Assembly (NCBI RefSeq): GCF_003350005.1
Contig: NZ_QLKS01000001.1
Location: forward strand, 1,035,314-1,099,313
Direction of reading: 5' to 3'
DNA length: 64,000 bases
Source of the DNA: Psychrobacter proteolyticus
Lineage (GTDB): Bacteria > Pseudomonadota > Gammaproteobacteria > Pseudomonadales > Moraxellaceae
Positions 18,308-28,589 of the stretch are shown in pieces; position 1 is the first letter of the stretch; each line of letters begins with the position of its first letter. The notes beneath the pieces are model-generated. The model was given only the letters and a program-made list of their open reading frames with translations, had not been told where the DNA came from and did no database searches. The position numbers were made by a program, and so were the translations under genes.

Positions 18308-19225
18308 TTATCCTTCAACTACTAAGCCATTTAATGGTAAATACTCAATTGGACAAGTTACATTGTCATCAAAAGTTACAATTTCAAAGTTATCTTCGTC
18401 AGATAGTATTTCACGTACTAATAAATTATTTAGAGCATGACCAGACTTATAGGCATTAAAACGACCTAAAATTGGATAGCCAATCAGATGCAAGTCTCCT
18501 AAGGCATCTAAAATTTTATGACGGACAAACTCATCGTTAAAACGTAAGCCTTCTACATTAAGTATATTATCATCATCAATAACGATGGCGTTTTCCATAC
18601 TACCGCCCAATGCTAGGTTATTTTGACGTAGCGCCTCTATATCACGTAAAAATCCAAAAGTACGCGCAGTACTTAACTGTTCAATGAAGTTTTGTGTAGA
18701 GAACTGCAACTGTGCGTGCTGAAAGTTCTTATCGAACGCAGGATGATCAAAATCAATTTCGAAATTTAATTCATACCCTTCATAAGGACGTAACTCTGCC
18801 CATTTATCTTCTAGTTTTACTCGTACAGGACGTATGATTTTAATAAATTTCTTGGCCGCTTCTTGCTCACAAAATCCTGCATCAAGTAAGAGCGCAACAA
18901 AAGGCGCAGCGCTACCATCCATAATTGGTATCTCTGAAGCAGAAACACGAATTAACAGATTGTCTACCCCTAGACCAGCGATGGCACTGAGCAGATGCTC
19001 AACGGTGCCCACTCGTGTACCACCAAACACTAGGTTCGATGACATCATCGTGTCTTGTACTAAAAACGCACTCGCTGGAATTGGTTGACTACCTTCTATA
19101 TCAGAGCGCTCGAAAACAATACCAGTGTCAATCGGCTGTGGATGAAACTCCAAGTCAACAGGCTGACCACTATGTAGACCAGTACCCGTAACGGCTATTG
19201 CTGTTTTTATGGTTCTTTGGTTCAT
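18308..19225 (-). CDS. lpxC: UDP-3-O-acyl-N-acetylglucosamine deacetylase LpxC
   Basis: The zinc-dependent first committed step of lipid A synthesis. About 305 residues from the ATG at 19225, which begins with MNQRTIKTAIAVTGTGLHSG as in other LpxC; the longer frame adds 15 non-family residues. The zinc-ligand motif VGTVEHLLSAIAGLGVDN is near residue 74 and the second site, KILDALGDLHLIGYPILG with His and Asp, is near 230-247. SKHALNN-like KSGHALNN holds the catalytic His. It is the last gene of the ftsA-ftsZ-lpxC order, but separated from ftsZ by a terminator, so it probably has its own promoter. Confidence 0.96.
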   Translation of the reverse strand: MNQRTIKTAIAVTGTGLHSGQPVDLEFHPQPIDTGIVFERSDIEGSQPIPASAFLVQDTMMSSNLVFGGTRVGTVEHLLSAIAGLGVDNLLIRVSASEIPIMDGSAAPFVALLLDAGFCEQEAAKKFIKIIRPVRVKLEDKWAELRPYEGYELNFEIDFDHPAFDKNFQHAQLQFSTQNFIEQLSTARTFGFLRDIEALRQNNLALGGSMENAIVIDDDNILNVEGLRFNDEFVRHKILDALGDLHLIGYPILGRFNAYKSGHALNNLLVREILSDEDNFEIVTFDDNVTCPIEYLPLNGLVVEG

Positions 19226-19496
19226 GGCTGTCTTCTCACATATTTTGTTACAATTGACATAGTGTACCATTACCGACCCCTTATTCGCTATATATAAAAA
19301 GCGCTAATTCTCTTATCTCTTTGATTGATAACACTTATCGTCAATATTATATTACTGATTTTTACTCTATATGACCTATCTAATGCTATAAAACAACGAG
19401 CATCATATAAACTTTGGAAAACTATAAATACTTAAATCACATATAAGATTGTCATAATTTTTCTTATAGGAAACGACTCACTTTCTTTAAACACAA

Positions 19497-19526
19497 AAAA
19501 ACCAGCGTTAAAACGCTGGCTTTTTC
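19497..19526 (-). terminator. Terminator of ftsZ
   Basis: CCAGCGTT (19502-19509) pairs with AACGCTGG (19512-19519); on the minus strand it is followed by a U run (plus-strand A7). A T5 run on the other side makes it symmetrical. Confidence 0.85.
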
Positions 19527-19549
19527 TTACTCACAGTAATTTAGAAGTA

Positions 19550-20755
19550 CTATTTATTCTGTTGACGCTTTAAATAGTCTTGGATACTGTTTGTTTTAGT
19601 CTTAGGCTGCTCTTGAGGTGCGCTTGCGCTAGGACGTACAACGCTATCTTGATACTGCTGAGCTTGTGACTGCTTCTGACTGTTTAAAGCGCTGGTATGC
19701 ACGTTAGGATCGACAGGTTGCGTGCTATTAACAGAAGGTACTGGCTGCTCTACTACTTCTGGCTCTTGACCTGCATTTTCATCTAACGTTAAGCCAGTTG
19801 CGATGACGGTTACATGTAAGTCGTCACCCATTTTTTCATCGATGACAGAACCGTAGAAAATGTGAGCGTCGTCGATATCAGTAATTTCTTCGACTATTGC
19901 ACTGATTTTGCTCATCTCATCTAGTGACAATGACTCTGAAGAAATAACGTTAACCAGTAGACCTTTTGCATTTTCTAAACGCAAATCATCAAGTAGTGGT
20001 GATCTTATGGCTTTTTCAGTCGCTTGACGCGCACGATCATCACCGCTGGCACGGCCAATACCCATCATCGCATGACCTTTAGCAGTCATTGCCGTACGGA
20101 TATCGTTAAAGTCAATGTTGATCATACCTTCGCTAGCGATGGTTTCCGCAATACCTTGAACGGCATGCAGCAATACATCATCTGCTTTTTTAAACGCATC
20201 TTGCATAGAGATGTTGCCGTATACACTCATCAACTTATCATTCGGAATCGTGATAATTGAGTCAACGAAGTTAGTCAGCTGCTCAATACCTGCTTTAGCA
20301 GCTTTGATACGTTTACCACCTTCGAATTTGAATGGCGTGGTCACAACCGCAACTGTTAGCACTTCCATTTCTTTCGCAATACGAGCAACAACTGGCGCTG
20401 CACCTGTACCAGTACCGCCGCCCATACCAGCAGTAATAAATACCATATCTGAATGCTCAAGCAATGCGCGAATCGCTTCTTCTTCGCTCTCTGCTGCTTC
20501 ACGACCCACTTCTGGATTTGCCCCTGCCCCTAGACCACGGTTCGTTTTTGCACCCAGTTGCAGTTTGTGCGGTGCAGTAAGACGATCTAGCGCTTGTTTA
20601 TCTGTATTGGCACAAACGAACGTTACACCTCTGATGCCTTGCTGTACCATATGTTCAACTGCATTACCGCCGCCGCCACCAACACCGAATACAGTGAAGC
20701 TTGCTTGGCCATTGTTTTGAAGCTGATTATCATCTGGCATGGTGTATTTTGACAT
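19550..20755 (-). CDS. ftsZ: Cell division protein FtsZ
   Basis: The tubulin-like GTPase that builds the division ring. About 401 residues from the ATG at 20755, chosen because GGAG stands 9 bases before it and the protein then begins MSKYTMPDDN; the longer frame adds 45 odd residues. The nucleotide motif GGGTGTG is at about residues 112-118, and the T7-loop text FNDIRTAMTAKGHAMMG is intact. After about residue 330 a Gln/Pro/Ser-rich linker leads to the conserved C-terminal peptide (NSIQDYLKRQQNK), the docking site for FtsA and ZipA. ftsA lies upstream with a 266-base gap. Confidence 0.97.
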   Translation of the reverse strand: MSKYTMPDDNQLQNNGQASFTVFGVGGGGGNAVEHMVQQGIRGVTFVCANTDKQALDRLTAPHKLQLGAKTNRGLGAGANPEVGREAAESEEEAIRALLEHSDMVFITAGMGGGTGTGAAPVVARIAKEMEVLTVAVVTTPFKFEGGKRIKAAKAGIEQLTNFVDSIITIPNDKLMSVYGNISMQDAFKKADDVLLHAVQGIAETIASEGMINIDFNDIRTAMTAKGHAMMGIGRASGDDRARQATEKAIRSPLLDDLRLENAKGLLVNVISSESLSLDEMSKISAIVEEITDIDDAHIFYGSVIDEKMGDDLHVTVIATGLTLDENAGQEPEVVEQPVPSVNSTQPVDPNVHTSALNSQKQSQAQQYQDSVVRPSASAPQEQPKTKTNSIQDYLKRQQNK

Positions 20756-21021
20756 AAAAAAGATTCTCCAGTTGCAGATAGCGTGTAAGTCGATACATAG
20801 TAACGCACTCATGTGGCGCGCTATCGACATACTATATATAAATGTATTTAAATAAAACAGGGTATGGCTAAAATCGATCAGTATAGACAATAATATGTCA
20901 TTATCACTTAATACTTTATTTTTAAAACTAATTTATTCGCAACGTTACTTTATTTTCTTGTTTAACCAACTTAGAGACACTCCATAATGTATGGATACTC
21001 TAGATACAACGTTAAACAGGT
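20756..21021. other. ftsA-ftsZ intergenic region
   Basis: 266 AT-rich bases. No gene. It probably includes an ftsZ promoter on the minus strand, since classical dcw clusters have a much shorter gap here; no element could be assigned with confidence. Confidence 0.45.
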
Positions 21022-22314
21022 CTATAATATTTTCTTTAAAACATTTGCAAACCGTTGACCCGCACTCCGAAATACGCCTGATACTCGATTGTTTTGAATC
21101 GCTTCGGGTTCGCTTTTTTCGCTACGGCGGAATTGCTCACTCTGACTGTATAATAGTGTACCAAAAGCCGTCTGATAAGCGCGATCATTCACTTGACTGT
21201 TTAGTAGCTTAAACGACTCATCATTATCAAAATGATTATAAGCGCTGATAGCAGGATGAGTGTTGGTCAGTACGACAGGCATTTTTAGTAGCTTTTTGGC
21301 AAAGGGTATCATACCTTTAATCGTACTACCGCCGCCAGTCAACACAATCCCTTTATCGATATAGCCTATCAAACCTGCTTCGTGTAATTGACGCGCTACT
21401 TCAGTAAATATCTGAACGTAACGAGCCTCAATGATGCGTGCCAAGTTATAGATGCCAATATTAATTTCGTCGCCCGATCCTTGAGGTTTGAACAAAAAGA
21501 ATGCACTTGGATCCACACTATTGACATCAACTGTACCATGAGACTTCTTCAGTTTTTCAGCTTCAATCATAGAGATACCAAAATCAGCTGAAATATCCAT
21601 CGTCACTTCATGACTGCCTGTTGCTATACAATGTGTAAAAATCAGTTTATTCTCTTTATACACACAAATGCTGGTCGTACTAGCACCAATATCTACCAAG
21701 CAAACCCCTTGCTGGCGTTCCTCAGTCATCAAACTATACTCAGCACTAGTCACTGCATCAAAGACAATATGATCAATGCCGACGTCACAACTTTGCAATA
21801 GTTTCTGGATATTCTGACGGCTAGCAACAGGCATCATCATCATGTGGTACATCACGGTGATATTGTGTGCCATCATCTCGATGACATCATCCACCATAAA
21901 ATCTTGCTCATCGACATAGATACCTTGCTGACAGCAATGCATCAAATAATAGTCAGATGATAAATCACGCGATTTTGCATTGGCCAATGCTTGTACCATA
22001 TCTTTGGCACGTACAACTTCATCTTCTACTTTAACCTCTCCAGCACTGTTTTTGCTAGATAGCTCAGGGGTTGCAAGCGTTAACCAAACACTATGCACAC
22101 GGCAGTTAGCGGTGTCTTCTGCTTCTTGAATGGCTTGCTTGATAGCACCTTGCAGACGTTCACGATGCTTTATTTGACCTTGATAAAAATCGCTGTTTTT
22201 AACTTGTCCTACGCCTAAAATACGAATGTCTTTTGCAGAGACAACATTGCCTATGACGACATACACTGCCGTGGCACTTAGATGGACAACAACCAGATTT
22301 TCATTATTTTTCAT
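21022..22314 (-). CDS. ftsA: Cell division protein FtsA
   Basis: The actin-like membrane tether of the FtsZ ring, which also triggers septal synthesis. About 430 residues from the ATG at 22314; the only earlier in-frame start is a TTG four codons upstream. The ATPase core has the actin-family phosphate loop GVCLVDIGASTTSICVY near residue 200 and the adenosine motif GIVLTGGGSTIKGM near residue 325. The SHS2/1C subdomain lies between. The C-terminus has the amphipathic membrane-targeting helix (GQRFANVLKKIL). Position between ftsQ and ftsZ is canonical. Confidence 0.96.
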   Translation of the reverse strand: MKNNENLVVVHLSATAVYVVIGNVVSAKDIRILGVGQVKNSDFYQGQIKHRERLQGAIKQAIQEAEDTANCRVHSVWLTLATPELSSKNSAGEVKVEDEVVRAKDMVQALANAKSRDLSSDYYLMHCCQQGIYVDEQDFMVDDVIEMMAHNITVMYHMMMMPVASRQNIQKLLQSCDVGIDHIVFDAVTSAEYSLMTEERQQGVCLVDIGASTTSICVYKENKLIFTHCIATGSHEVTMDISADFGISMIEAEKLKKSHGTVDVNSVDPSAFFLFKPQGSGDEINIGIYNLARIIEARYVQIFTEVARQLHEAGLIGYIDKGIVLTGGGSTIKGMIPFAKKLLKMPVVLTNTHPAISAYNHFDNDESFKLLNSQVNDRAYQTAFGTLLYSQSEQFRRSEKSEPEAIQNNRVSGVFRSAGQRFANVLKKIL

Positions 22315-22478
22315 GGTACCAGACAAATTATCGCTAAACAGAAGAGCAAGTGATGCCCTTCTATTAAATCATTAAAAAAAGCGTTACTAATACGCTATGA
22401 TGTTGTACATATTTTCTTCAAACTAAATAAACCATATTAGCTCACATCGATTATTCATAGATGTAGTGCTTACTTAGG

Positions 22479-23267
22479 CTATTCTGATTCAGCACTCTGT
22501 GTCACATTCCAAGCGATGGTAAAGCCATTTTTGTATCGTAGATCTACAGACTGCATTTCATCTCGACGCGTACTTAACTGATTGCCAAGCAGTTGGCTTA
22601 AATTCAGCAGTTTTTGTGCCGTGTTTTCATTGTCTACAATCACACGTAATCCATTATCAAAGCGAATTAGCCAAGTCATTCTCGGTGACAGAATGATATC
22701 TTCGACCTGCATACCAAGCGGTGCATACCAATCATTAACTTGCTGCATCTGTTGCATAATAACTGGCGCTTGAGACATCTCGCCCTGTAAGGTCGCAAAA
22801 CGTTCTTGTGTTAAATCTCTGCTATCAGCAGGAACAAATACAGCCCCTTTTGCATCGACCAAACGTTCTGTACCAAAATTAGCAACTGCTTGTTTTGGCA
22901 GTGCGTTGACGACGATACCACGTTGCCAATCACGAGAGATGCTCACTTGGTCTACCCAAGCTAAGCCCATCGTAATGTCTCGCAATGCCTGCAAATCAGA
23001 AGTAAAGAAGCTACTTATTTGTTGTTGTTCCATCACTTCTTGCAATGAGCGATACTGAGCAGCAGACAAACCTTGATTACTCACATAAATGTTTGCTGGC
23101 GGTGCATCACGCAATGCTTTGCCGCCCATCATTAATATTAGCACTAACAAACCTAAGACTAGTATCATAAATAGATACTTTACCGTTGCCGGTACTTGGA
23201 GATTAGACTTTGGGCGACCGGCTTTATCACTCATCAAGTCAGTTACCTCGTTGACAGTTTGAGCCAT
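22479..23267 (-). CDS. ftsQ: Cell division protein FtsQ
   Basis: A bitopic division protein that links early and late divisome parts through FtsB and FtsL. The 262-residue protein has a cytoplasmic tail, one membrane helix at about residues 30-48 (LFMILVLGLLVLILMMGG), a POTRA domain (about 55-130, with VDQVSISRDWQRGIVVNALPKQAVANFG) and the FtsQ beta domain ending in RYKNGFTIAWN. It sits between ddl and ftsA in the standard order. A gap of 369 bases to ddl is unusual, since these genes often overlap. Confidence 0.92.
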   Translation of the reverse strand: MAQTVNEVTDLMSDKAGRPKSNLQVPATVKYLFMILVLGLLVLILMMGGKALRDAPPANIYVSNQGLSAAQYRSLQEVMEQQQISSFFTSDLQALRDITMGLAWVDQVSISRDWQRGIVVNALPKQAVANFGTERLVDAKGAVFVPADSRDLTQERFATLQGEMSQAPVIMQQMQQVNDWYAPLGMQVEDIILSPRMTWLIRFDNGLRVIVDNENTAQKLLNLSQLLGNQLSTRRDEMQSVDLRYKNGFTIAWNVTQSAESE

Positions 23268-23636
23268 AACGACCTTTGTCCCTATATATGATATGCATAA
23301 AACCGATCATGCTATTTATTGATATAAATCTGCTCACTTTTAGCAGAAGCTAATTAAGTCGGTATCTTATCAAATTTTATTAAAAATATGGCTTATATAC
23401 CGTTGCGACACCCATTTAAACGTAACACTTTTCTTAAATCATGAATAAGTTATCAGTTATATATGGAAAAGAAATCAATAGCACCAAAATAGACTTATTC
23501 TTACAATATTAACGTATTTTGTGGTGAAACAATAGCCTATCGCTAGCGAGCAGCAGTGAATTTACACAAGTTTACAGGAAGCTGTGTTATAGAAGCTCTA
23601 CTGACACAAATATAATCATTTCTCAATTGAATACAA
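23268..23636. other. Gene-free stretch between ddl and ftsQ
   Basis: About 370 AT-rich bases inside a cluster that is compact in most gammaproteobacteria. No reading frame and no terminator hairpin that I can support. It may hold a separate ftsQAZ promoter on the minus strand. Confidence 0.45.
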
Positions 23637-24641
23637 TCAATCTAATAGCTGCAACGTTTGCGCTAAAATATGCCAGCATAGCGCGTCAAAATCCAATCCA
23701 CGAGCTTTGGCTGCCATCGGAACCAAACTGTGACTGGTCATACCTGGTACGGTATTGATTTCGAGTAACCAAAAATTACCTGCTTCGTCTTGCATGGCAT
23801 CGATACGCCCCCACCCTTTTGCATCTACTGCACGAAATGCCGCAAGGCTTAAGTCTTGCAAGTGCTTTTCATCAGCAGCGCTCAATCCACAGGGGATGTA
23901 GTAACTGGTATCGTTACGATTATACTTGGCTTCAAAATCATAGAAATTAGTAATGTCAGCTGGTTCGAGACGAATAACTGGATAGGCTTCGTCATCGATA
24001 ATCACAATCGTAAATTCACGTCCTGTAATCCAGCGCTCAGCCATCACCGCATCACCACATTCCACTGCAGTTGAATAAGCAGCAGGCAGCTCGTCAAGGT
24101 GATTGACCTTTGTCATGCCAATACTTGAACCTTCATGAACTGGCTTAATGATAAGCGGCAGACCTAACATGTTAACTACTTGCTGCCAGTCAGTATCAGC
24201 TGTCAGCAATGAGAACGGTGCAGTTGAGAGGCCACAGCCTTGCCACAGTTGCTTGGTACGTACTTTGTCCATACCTAGTGCAGAAGCTAGAATACCTGAG
24301 CCTGTCTGAGGTATATCAAACCACTGTAATACGCCTTGCAACAAGCCATCTTCGCCGCCACGACCATGTAAAACATTAAACACGCGATCATATTTGCGTA
24401 GCTCAGTAATGTCTTGATGCTTTGGATCAAAGTGAGTGGCATCAACGCCTTGGTTTTGAAGCGCTTGCAATACTGCCGCACCACTGTCCAAAGACACGCT
24501 ACGCTCATTGCTACTGCCACCATAAATAACGGCTACTTTGCCAAACTGACTGGCGTCTTTTGCATGAGTCGTCGTGTCTAAAGATGTATCATTGGTAGCT
24601 GTATTTTGAGTGCTATTATTGTCTTTATTATCAGTTGTCAT
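23637..24641 (-). CDS. ddl: D-alanine--D-alanine ligase
   Basis: Joins two D-alanines for the peptidoglycan stem peptide. The 334-residue ATP-grasp enzyme starts with a Thr/Asn/Asp-rich extension of about 30 residues, then GKVAVIYGGSSNERSVSLDSG (N-terminal signature), FNVLHGRGGEDGLLQG, PLIIKPVHEGSSIGMTKV (ATP-grasp lysine and Ser loop) and the C-terminal LLEINTVPGMTSHSLVP magnesium site. The gene follows murC with a 23-base gap, so it is likely cotranscribed. The low-complexity N-terminus is not part of the fold. Confidence 0.96.
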   Translation of the reverse strand: MTTDNKDNNSTQNTATNDTSLDTTTHAKDASQFGKVAVIYGGSSNERSVSLDSGAAVLQALQNQGVDATHFDPKHQDITELRKYDRVFNVLHGRGGEDGLLQGVLQWFDIPQTGSGILASALGMDKVRTKQLWQGCGLSTAPFSLLTADTDWQQVVNMLGLPLIIKPVHEGSSIGMTKVNHLDELPAAYSTAVECGDAVMAERWITGREFTIVIIDDEAYPVIRLEPADITNFYDFEAKYNRNDTSYYIPCGLSAADEKHLQDLSLAAFRAVDAKGWGRIDAMQDEAGNFWLLEINTVPGMTSHSLVPMAAKARGLDFDALCWHILAQTLQLLD

Positions 24642-24664
24642 GAGGATCGTCCCTAAATTTTAGC

Positions 24665-26104
24665 TTACTTAATATAAAGGTTATTGGCAGCCAAATCGAT
24701 AGCAATTTGCCCGACATTACCAGCGCCTTGGGTAATCAGCATGTCGTTGGCTTTTAACAAACGCTGCATAACAGGGGCTAGATTGTCTTTATCAATAATA
24801 GTCGGTTCAACTTCACCGCGCAAACGGATACTGCGCGCTAGTGACTTGGTATCAGCGCCCGTAATCGGACTCTCACCTGCTGAATAAACATCTAATAATA
24901 ATAGCTCATCAACACTCGATAGCACTTCTACAAAATCATCGTAGCAATCACGGGTACGGCTATAACGATGCGGCTGAAATAGCATCACTAAACGACGATC
25001 AGGGAAACTTTGGCGAGCGGCTTTAATGGTCGCATCAACTTCTTTTGGATGATGACCATAATCATCAATCAGTAAGACATTGCCATCATCAATGTCGACA
25101 GAAGCGTGCTGCTCAAAACGACGGCCCACGCCTTCAAATTTTTGCAAGGCACGCTCAATAGCTGCATCATCAACGCCTTCATCGGTCGCCATCGTAATTG
25201 CAGCAAGAGCATTATAGACGTTATGTGTACCAGGTATGTTCAACGTCAGGCGTAATGGTTCACGGTCACGGCGCAATACGGTAAAGTGAGTTTTGGTTCC
25301 TTCTGTCACTAAGTCTACAGCCTGTACGTCATTGAACGGCTCAAGACCAAAGGTCAATACTGGACGACCGATATCATCAATCATTGCATACAGCTCAGGG
25401 TCATCACCGCAGACCACTGCCAAACCGTAAAACGGCATGTTTTGTAAAAACTGGATATAAGCGGCTTTTAATTTATCAAAGCTGTTTTCGTAGGTTTCCA
25501 TATGGTCTTGGTCGATGTTGGTCACAATCGCGGCCATCGGATGCAATGACAAAAACGATGCATCAGACTCATCAGCCTCTGCTACCAAGAAACGGCTGCT
25601 ACCCAATGCCGCATTTTTGCCTGACGCATTTAACTTACCGCCGATGACATACGTCGGATCTAATTGTCCTTCTGCCATCATGGTGGTGAGCAAACTTGTC
25701 GTTGTCGTTTTGCCATGCGCGCCCGCAACCGCAATACCATGACGATAGCGCATTAGCTCACCAAGCATATCGGCGCGGCGTACCACCGGCAGACGAGCTT
25801 CAAGCGCTGCTTTTACCTCAGGGTTGCTACGATCAATCGCTGATGAGACAACGATAACATCGGCATTGGCAATATTTTTGGAGTCATGGCCAATCGATAT
25901 CTCAATACCAATCTGCTGTAATCGTTTAGTCACCAAGCTTTCTGCGATGTCAGAACCACTGACCTGATAGCCTTGATTATTCATCACCTCAGCGATACCG
26001 CACATGCCTGAGCCACCAATACCGATGAAATGCAAATGCTGAATGCGGCGCATTTCTGGTATTTCAATCAAACGCTTAGGTAGAGCTTTCGCAGAGGTAG
26101 GCAT
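24665..26104 (-). CDS. murC: UDP-N-acetylmuramate--L-alanine ligase MurC
   Basis: Adds L-Ala to UDP-MurNAc, the first Mur ligase step. The 479-residue protein has the Rossmann-like N-terminus [17 protein letters not shown] (about residues 24-40), the ATP loop [13 protein letters not shown] (about 125-137), the Mur ligase central [10 protein letters not shown] near 195 and the C-terminal DYGHHPKEV near residue 350. All catalytic motifs are intact and length is normal. It lies between murG (upstream, 66 bases) and ddl, the standard order of the murG-murC-ddl-ftsQ segment. Confidence 0.97.
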   Translation of the reverse strand: MPTSAKALPKRLIEIPEMRRIQHLHFIGIGGSGMCGIAEVMNNQGYQVSGSDIAESLVTKRLQQIGIEISIGHDSKNIANADVIVVSSAIDRSNPEVKAALEARLPVVRRADMLGELMRYRHGIAVAGAHGKTTTTSLLTTMMAEGQLDPTYVIGGKLNASGKNAALGSSRFLVAEADESDASFLSLHPMAAIVTNIDQDHMETYENSFDKLKAAYIQFLQNMPFYGLAVVCGDDPELYAMIDDIGRPVLTFGLEPFNDVQAVDLVTEGTKTHFTVLRRDREPLRLTLNIPGTHNVYNALAAITMATDEGVDDAAIERALQKFEGVGRRFEQHASVDIDDGNVLLIDDYGHHPKEVDATIKAARQSFPDRRLVMLFQPHRYSRTRDCYDDFVEVLSSVDELLLLDVYSAGESPITGADTKSLARSIRLRGEVEPTIIDKDNLAPVMQRLLKANDMLITQGAGNVGQIAIDLAANNLYIK

Positions 26105-26170
26105 AAGGATCTCTCTTTATTAAAGGTCAATAAAACTTAGTAAATTCAAATAAGGGGTATGAGCGACAGA

Positions 26171-27256
26171 CTATAGCGCTTGCCAAATGATATCAGCAAC
26201 TTGTTTACTCGCACTACGGTTGGCCAATGCGTGGCCTTTTTTTGCCATGGCTAAGCATTTCTCTCGATTGAGTGCGCCAAGCTCATCACTTAGACTCTTG
26301 GCAGTTAGCTCTGACTGCGGTGATAGAATTGCAGCATCATGTGAGGTCAGCGTGCGGGCATTGGCCGTCTGATGGTCATCCACTGCATGCGGTAGCGGTA
26401 CAAAAATAGCGGCGATGCCGACGTTTTGAATTTCGGTCACGGTCAATGCACCTGCGCGGCAAACGATGATGTCTGCCCAGTTATACGCCGCAGCCATATC
26501 ATTAATAAAGGGCTGTACAGTAAACTGATGGTTGTTTAGGTTTTGCTCGCTATAAGCCGCTTGCGTGGCTGCTTCATTGTTGCGTCCGCACTGGTGTAGG
26601 ACTTCAAATGGCTGATCTAGTAATGCCAATGCCTTTGGTACTGTATCATTTAATACCTGAGCGCCAAGTGAACCGCCGACTACCAACAGCTTAAGCGGTG
26701 AACTGTCATTTACATCGTAGCGTACCGTTGGCTCTGCGACACCAGTAATGGCGTTACGCACAGGATTGCCCACTGTCTCAAGCTTGGCATCTTGCTGACT
26801 ATTAGCAAAGGTATTCTCGAACGCTTGTAATGTTTTGGTCGACAGTTTAGATAGGTAGCGGTTGCTCATGCCAGCGATGGCATTTTGCTCATGGATAATC
26901 AACGGGGTATTAGTCATACGTGCAGCGATACCGCCGGGTGCAGTGACATAACCACCGAATCCAACGACCACATCAATCTGATTACTACGAATCACTTTTA
27001 CGGCTGCCATCGTTGCGGATAACAGAGTCATTGGTAGCTTTAATAGTCGACCAACGCCTTTACCACGAAGCCCTTGCATATTAATAGCATGAAAAGGATA
27101 GCCCGTCGGCTCAACCAAACCGTTTTCCATACCGTTTGGCGTTCCTAACCAATGAATCACCGCACCGCGCTGGGTCAGCTCGTCGCTCACTGCAAGCGCT
27201 GGAAAAACATGCCCGCCCGTACCAGCTGCCATCATCAATATGTGCGGTGTTTTCAT
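26171..27256 (-). CDS. murG: Lipid II synthase MurG
   Basis: The peripheral membrane glycosyltransferase that adds GlcNAc to lipid I to give lipid II. The 361-residue GT-B protein starts with ILMMAAGTGGHVFPALAVS, the G-loop 1 signature, has VGFGGYVTAPGGIAA (loop 2) near residue 99, and the third glycine-rich loop VVGGSLGAQVLND near 192. The UDP-GlcNAc site CRAGALTVTEIQNVG and the PLPHAVDDHQTANA motif follow. This is the first gene of the local murG-murC-ddl run. ftsW, which normally precedes it, is missing here. Confidence 0.97.
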   Translation of the reverse strand: MKTPHILMMAAGTGGHVFPALAVSDELTQRGAVIHWLGTPNGMENGLVEPTGYPFHAINMQGLRGKGVGRLLKLPMTLLSATMAAVKVIRSNQIDVVVGFGGYVTAPGGIAARMTNTPLIIHEQNAIAGMSNRYLSKLSTKTLQAFENTFANSQQDAKLETVGNPVRNAITGVAEPTVRYDVNDSSPLKLLVVGGSLGAQVLNDTVPKALALLDQPFEVLHQCGRNNEAATQAAYSEQNLNNHQFTVQPFINDMAAAYNWADIIVCRAGALTVTEIQNVGIAAIFVPLPHAVDDHQTANARTLTSHDAAILSPQSELTAKSLSDELGALNREKCLAMAKKGHALANRSASKQVADIIWQAL

Positions 27257-27409
27257 GAACGCCTGCCTATCTTTACTTTATTTATATGAAGGGTTTATCT
27301 CACTGCGGCGGTAACAATTATGAAAAATAATGACCTAGCCAAAGCCCGCATAGTATAGAGGAAATCATTGTCTTATATACAGTACTTTATGCAGCAAAAA
27401 TAACAAAAA

Positions 27410-27437
27410 TCCAAGCCATGATCGGTCACGGCTTGGC
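27410..27437 (-). terminator. Terminator of gshB
   Basis: CCAAGCC (27411-27417) pairs with GGCTTGG (27430-27436), extended inward by a few more pairs. On the minus strand U5 and more U-rich sequence follow. It separates gshB from murG. Confidence 0.7.
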
Positions 27438-27552
27438 GTCGTGTAATGCTAATAAACGGTAAGGAAAATCAATGACTAACAATACCTCAAAATATGGGTT
27501 TTACGTAGTCAAAATATTCCTGAACTCAAAACTTTCCTGAACATAGCGAAAG

Positions 27553-28524
27553 CTACGCAGTAAATTTATTCTCAATCGCCATGATAAAGTCGGTCGCGAT
27601 ATCTGTACCGCACTGGTCATCAATCTCACGTACGCACGTTGGGCTAGTGACGTTAATCTCAGTGATACGTCCACCGATCAAGTCTAGACCAACGAACATT
27701 AGGCCTTTTTCTTTGACGATTAGTGCCACAACTTCTGCTACTTGACGTTCAATATCAGTCAATGGCATGGCAACACCGCTACCACCAGCTGCTAGATTAC
27801 CACGGGTCTCGCCTTTGGTTGGAATACGAGCCAAACTATAATCTACCACGACTCCATCGACGATCAATACGCGTTTATCGCCCTCTTTGATTTCTGGCAA
27901 ATAACGCTGCGCCATGATGGGCAGAGTCTCAAGCTCAGTCAGTATCTCTAACGTCACTCCGATGTTTGGGCTATCAGCAGTTAAACGAAAGATGCCAGTG
28001 CCGCCCATACCATCTAATGGCTTGACGATGACGTCCTGATGTTCAGCGATGAATTTACGAATGTGTGCTTGTTTGCTAGTCACAATCGTTGGGCTCATAT
28101 AACCGCTAAACCACGTCGCAAATAACTTTTCATTGCAGTCGCGAATCGCCTGTGGGTCATTGACCACGAGTATGCCTGCTGCTTTGGCATGGTCTAGCAT
28201 ATAAGTGGCATAAATAAAGCGCATATCAAACGGTGGATCTTTGCGCATCAAAATCACGTCATAGTCGCTGACTGGCCCTGTGCCTTTCTCACCCAACGTA
28301 TAGAAATCTGCAGGATCACGCTTTACTGTCAGTGGCTGCGTATCAACCATCAACTGACCACGGTTCAACCACAAGTCATGAATCTGACAGTAACCAAGCT
28401 GATGGCCACGGTCTTGAGCGGCCCACATCATAGCGAGACTGGTGTCTTTTTTATAATTGACTCGCTCGATAGGATCCATAATAACGAGTATTTTTAGCGA
28501 TTTTTCTTGTTTTCGTTGGCTCAT
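27553..28524 (-). CDS. gshB: Glutathione synthetase
   Basis: The ATP-grasp enzyme that joins gamma-glutamylcysteine and glycine. About 323 residues from the ATG at 28524; an in-frame GTG four codons earlier is less likely. The N-terminal KILVIMDPIERVNYKKDTSLAMM is diagnostic. VIVKPLDGMGGTGIFR is the ATP-binding loop near residue 150, and ITEINVTSPTCVREID the C-terminal magnesium site. Glutathione also regulates Kef antiporters in some bacteria; a kef-like gene lies at 1.5 kb, but the link is inference. It ends in its own terminator. Confidence 0.97.
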   Translation of the reverse strand: MSQRKQEKSLKILVIMDPIERVNYKKDTSLAMMWAAQDRGHQLGYCQIHDLWLNRGQLMVDTQPLTVKRDPADFYTLGEKGTGPVSDYDVILMRKDPPFDMRFIYATYMLDHAKAAGILVVNDPQAIRDCNEKLFATWFSGYMSPTIVTSKQAHIRKFIAEHQDVIVKPLDGMGGTGIFRLTADSPNIGVTLEILTELETLPIMAQRYLPEIKEGDKRVLIVDGVVVDYSLARIPTKGETRGNLAAGGSGVAMPLTDIERQVAEVVALIVKEKGLMFVGLDLIGGRITEINVTSPTCVREIDDQCGTDIATDFIMAIENKFTA

Positions 28525-28589
28525 GATAAGACTCACTTACGTTATATTGTTGATATGAAATACACCTATTAAACAACATCAGTGCCCAA

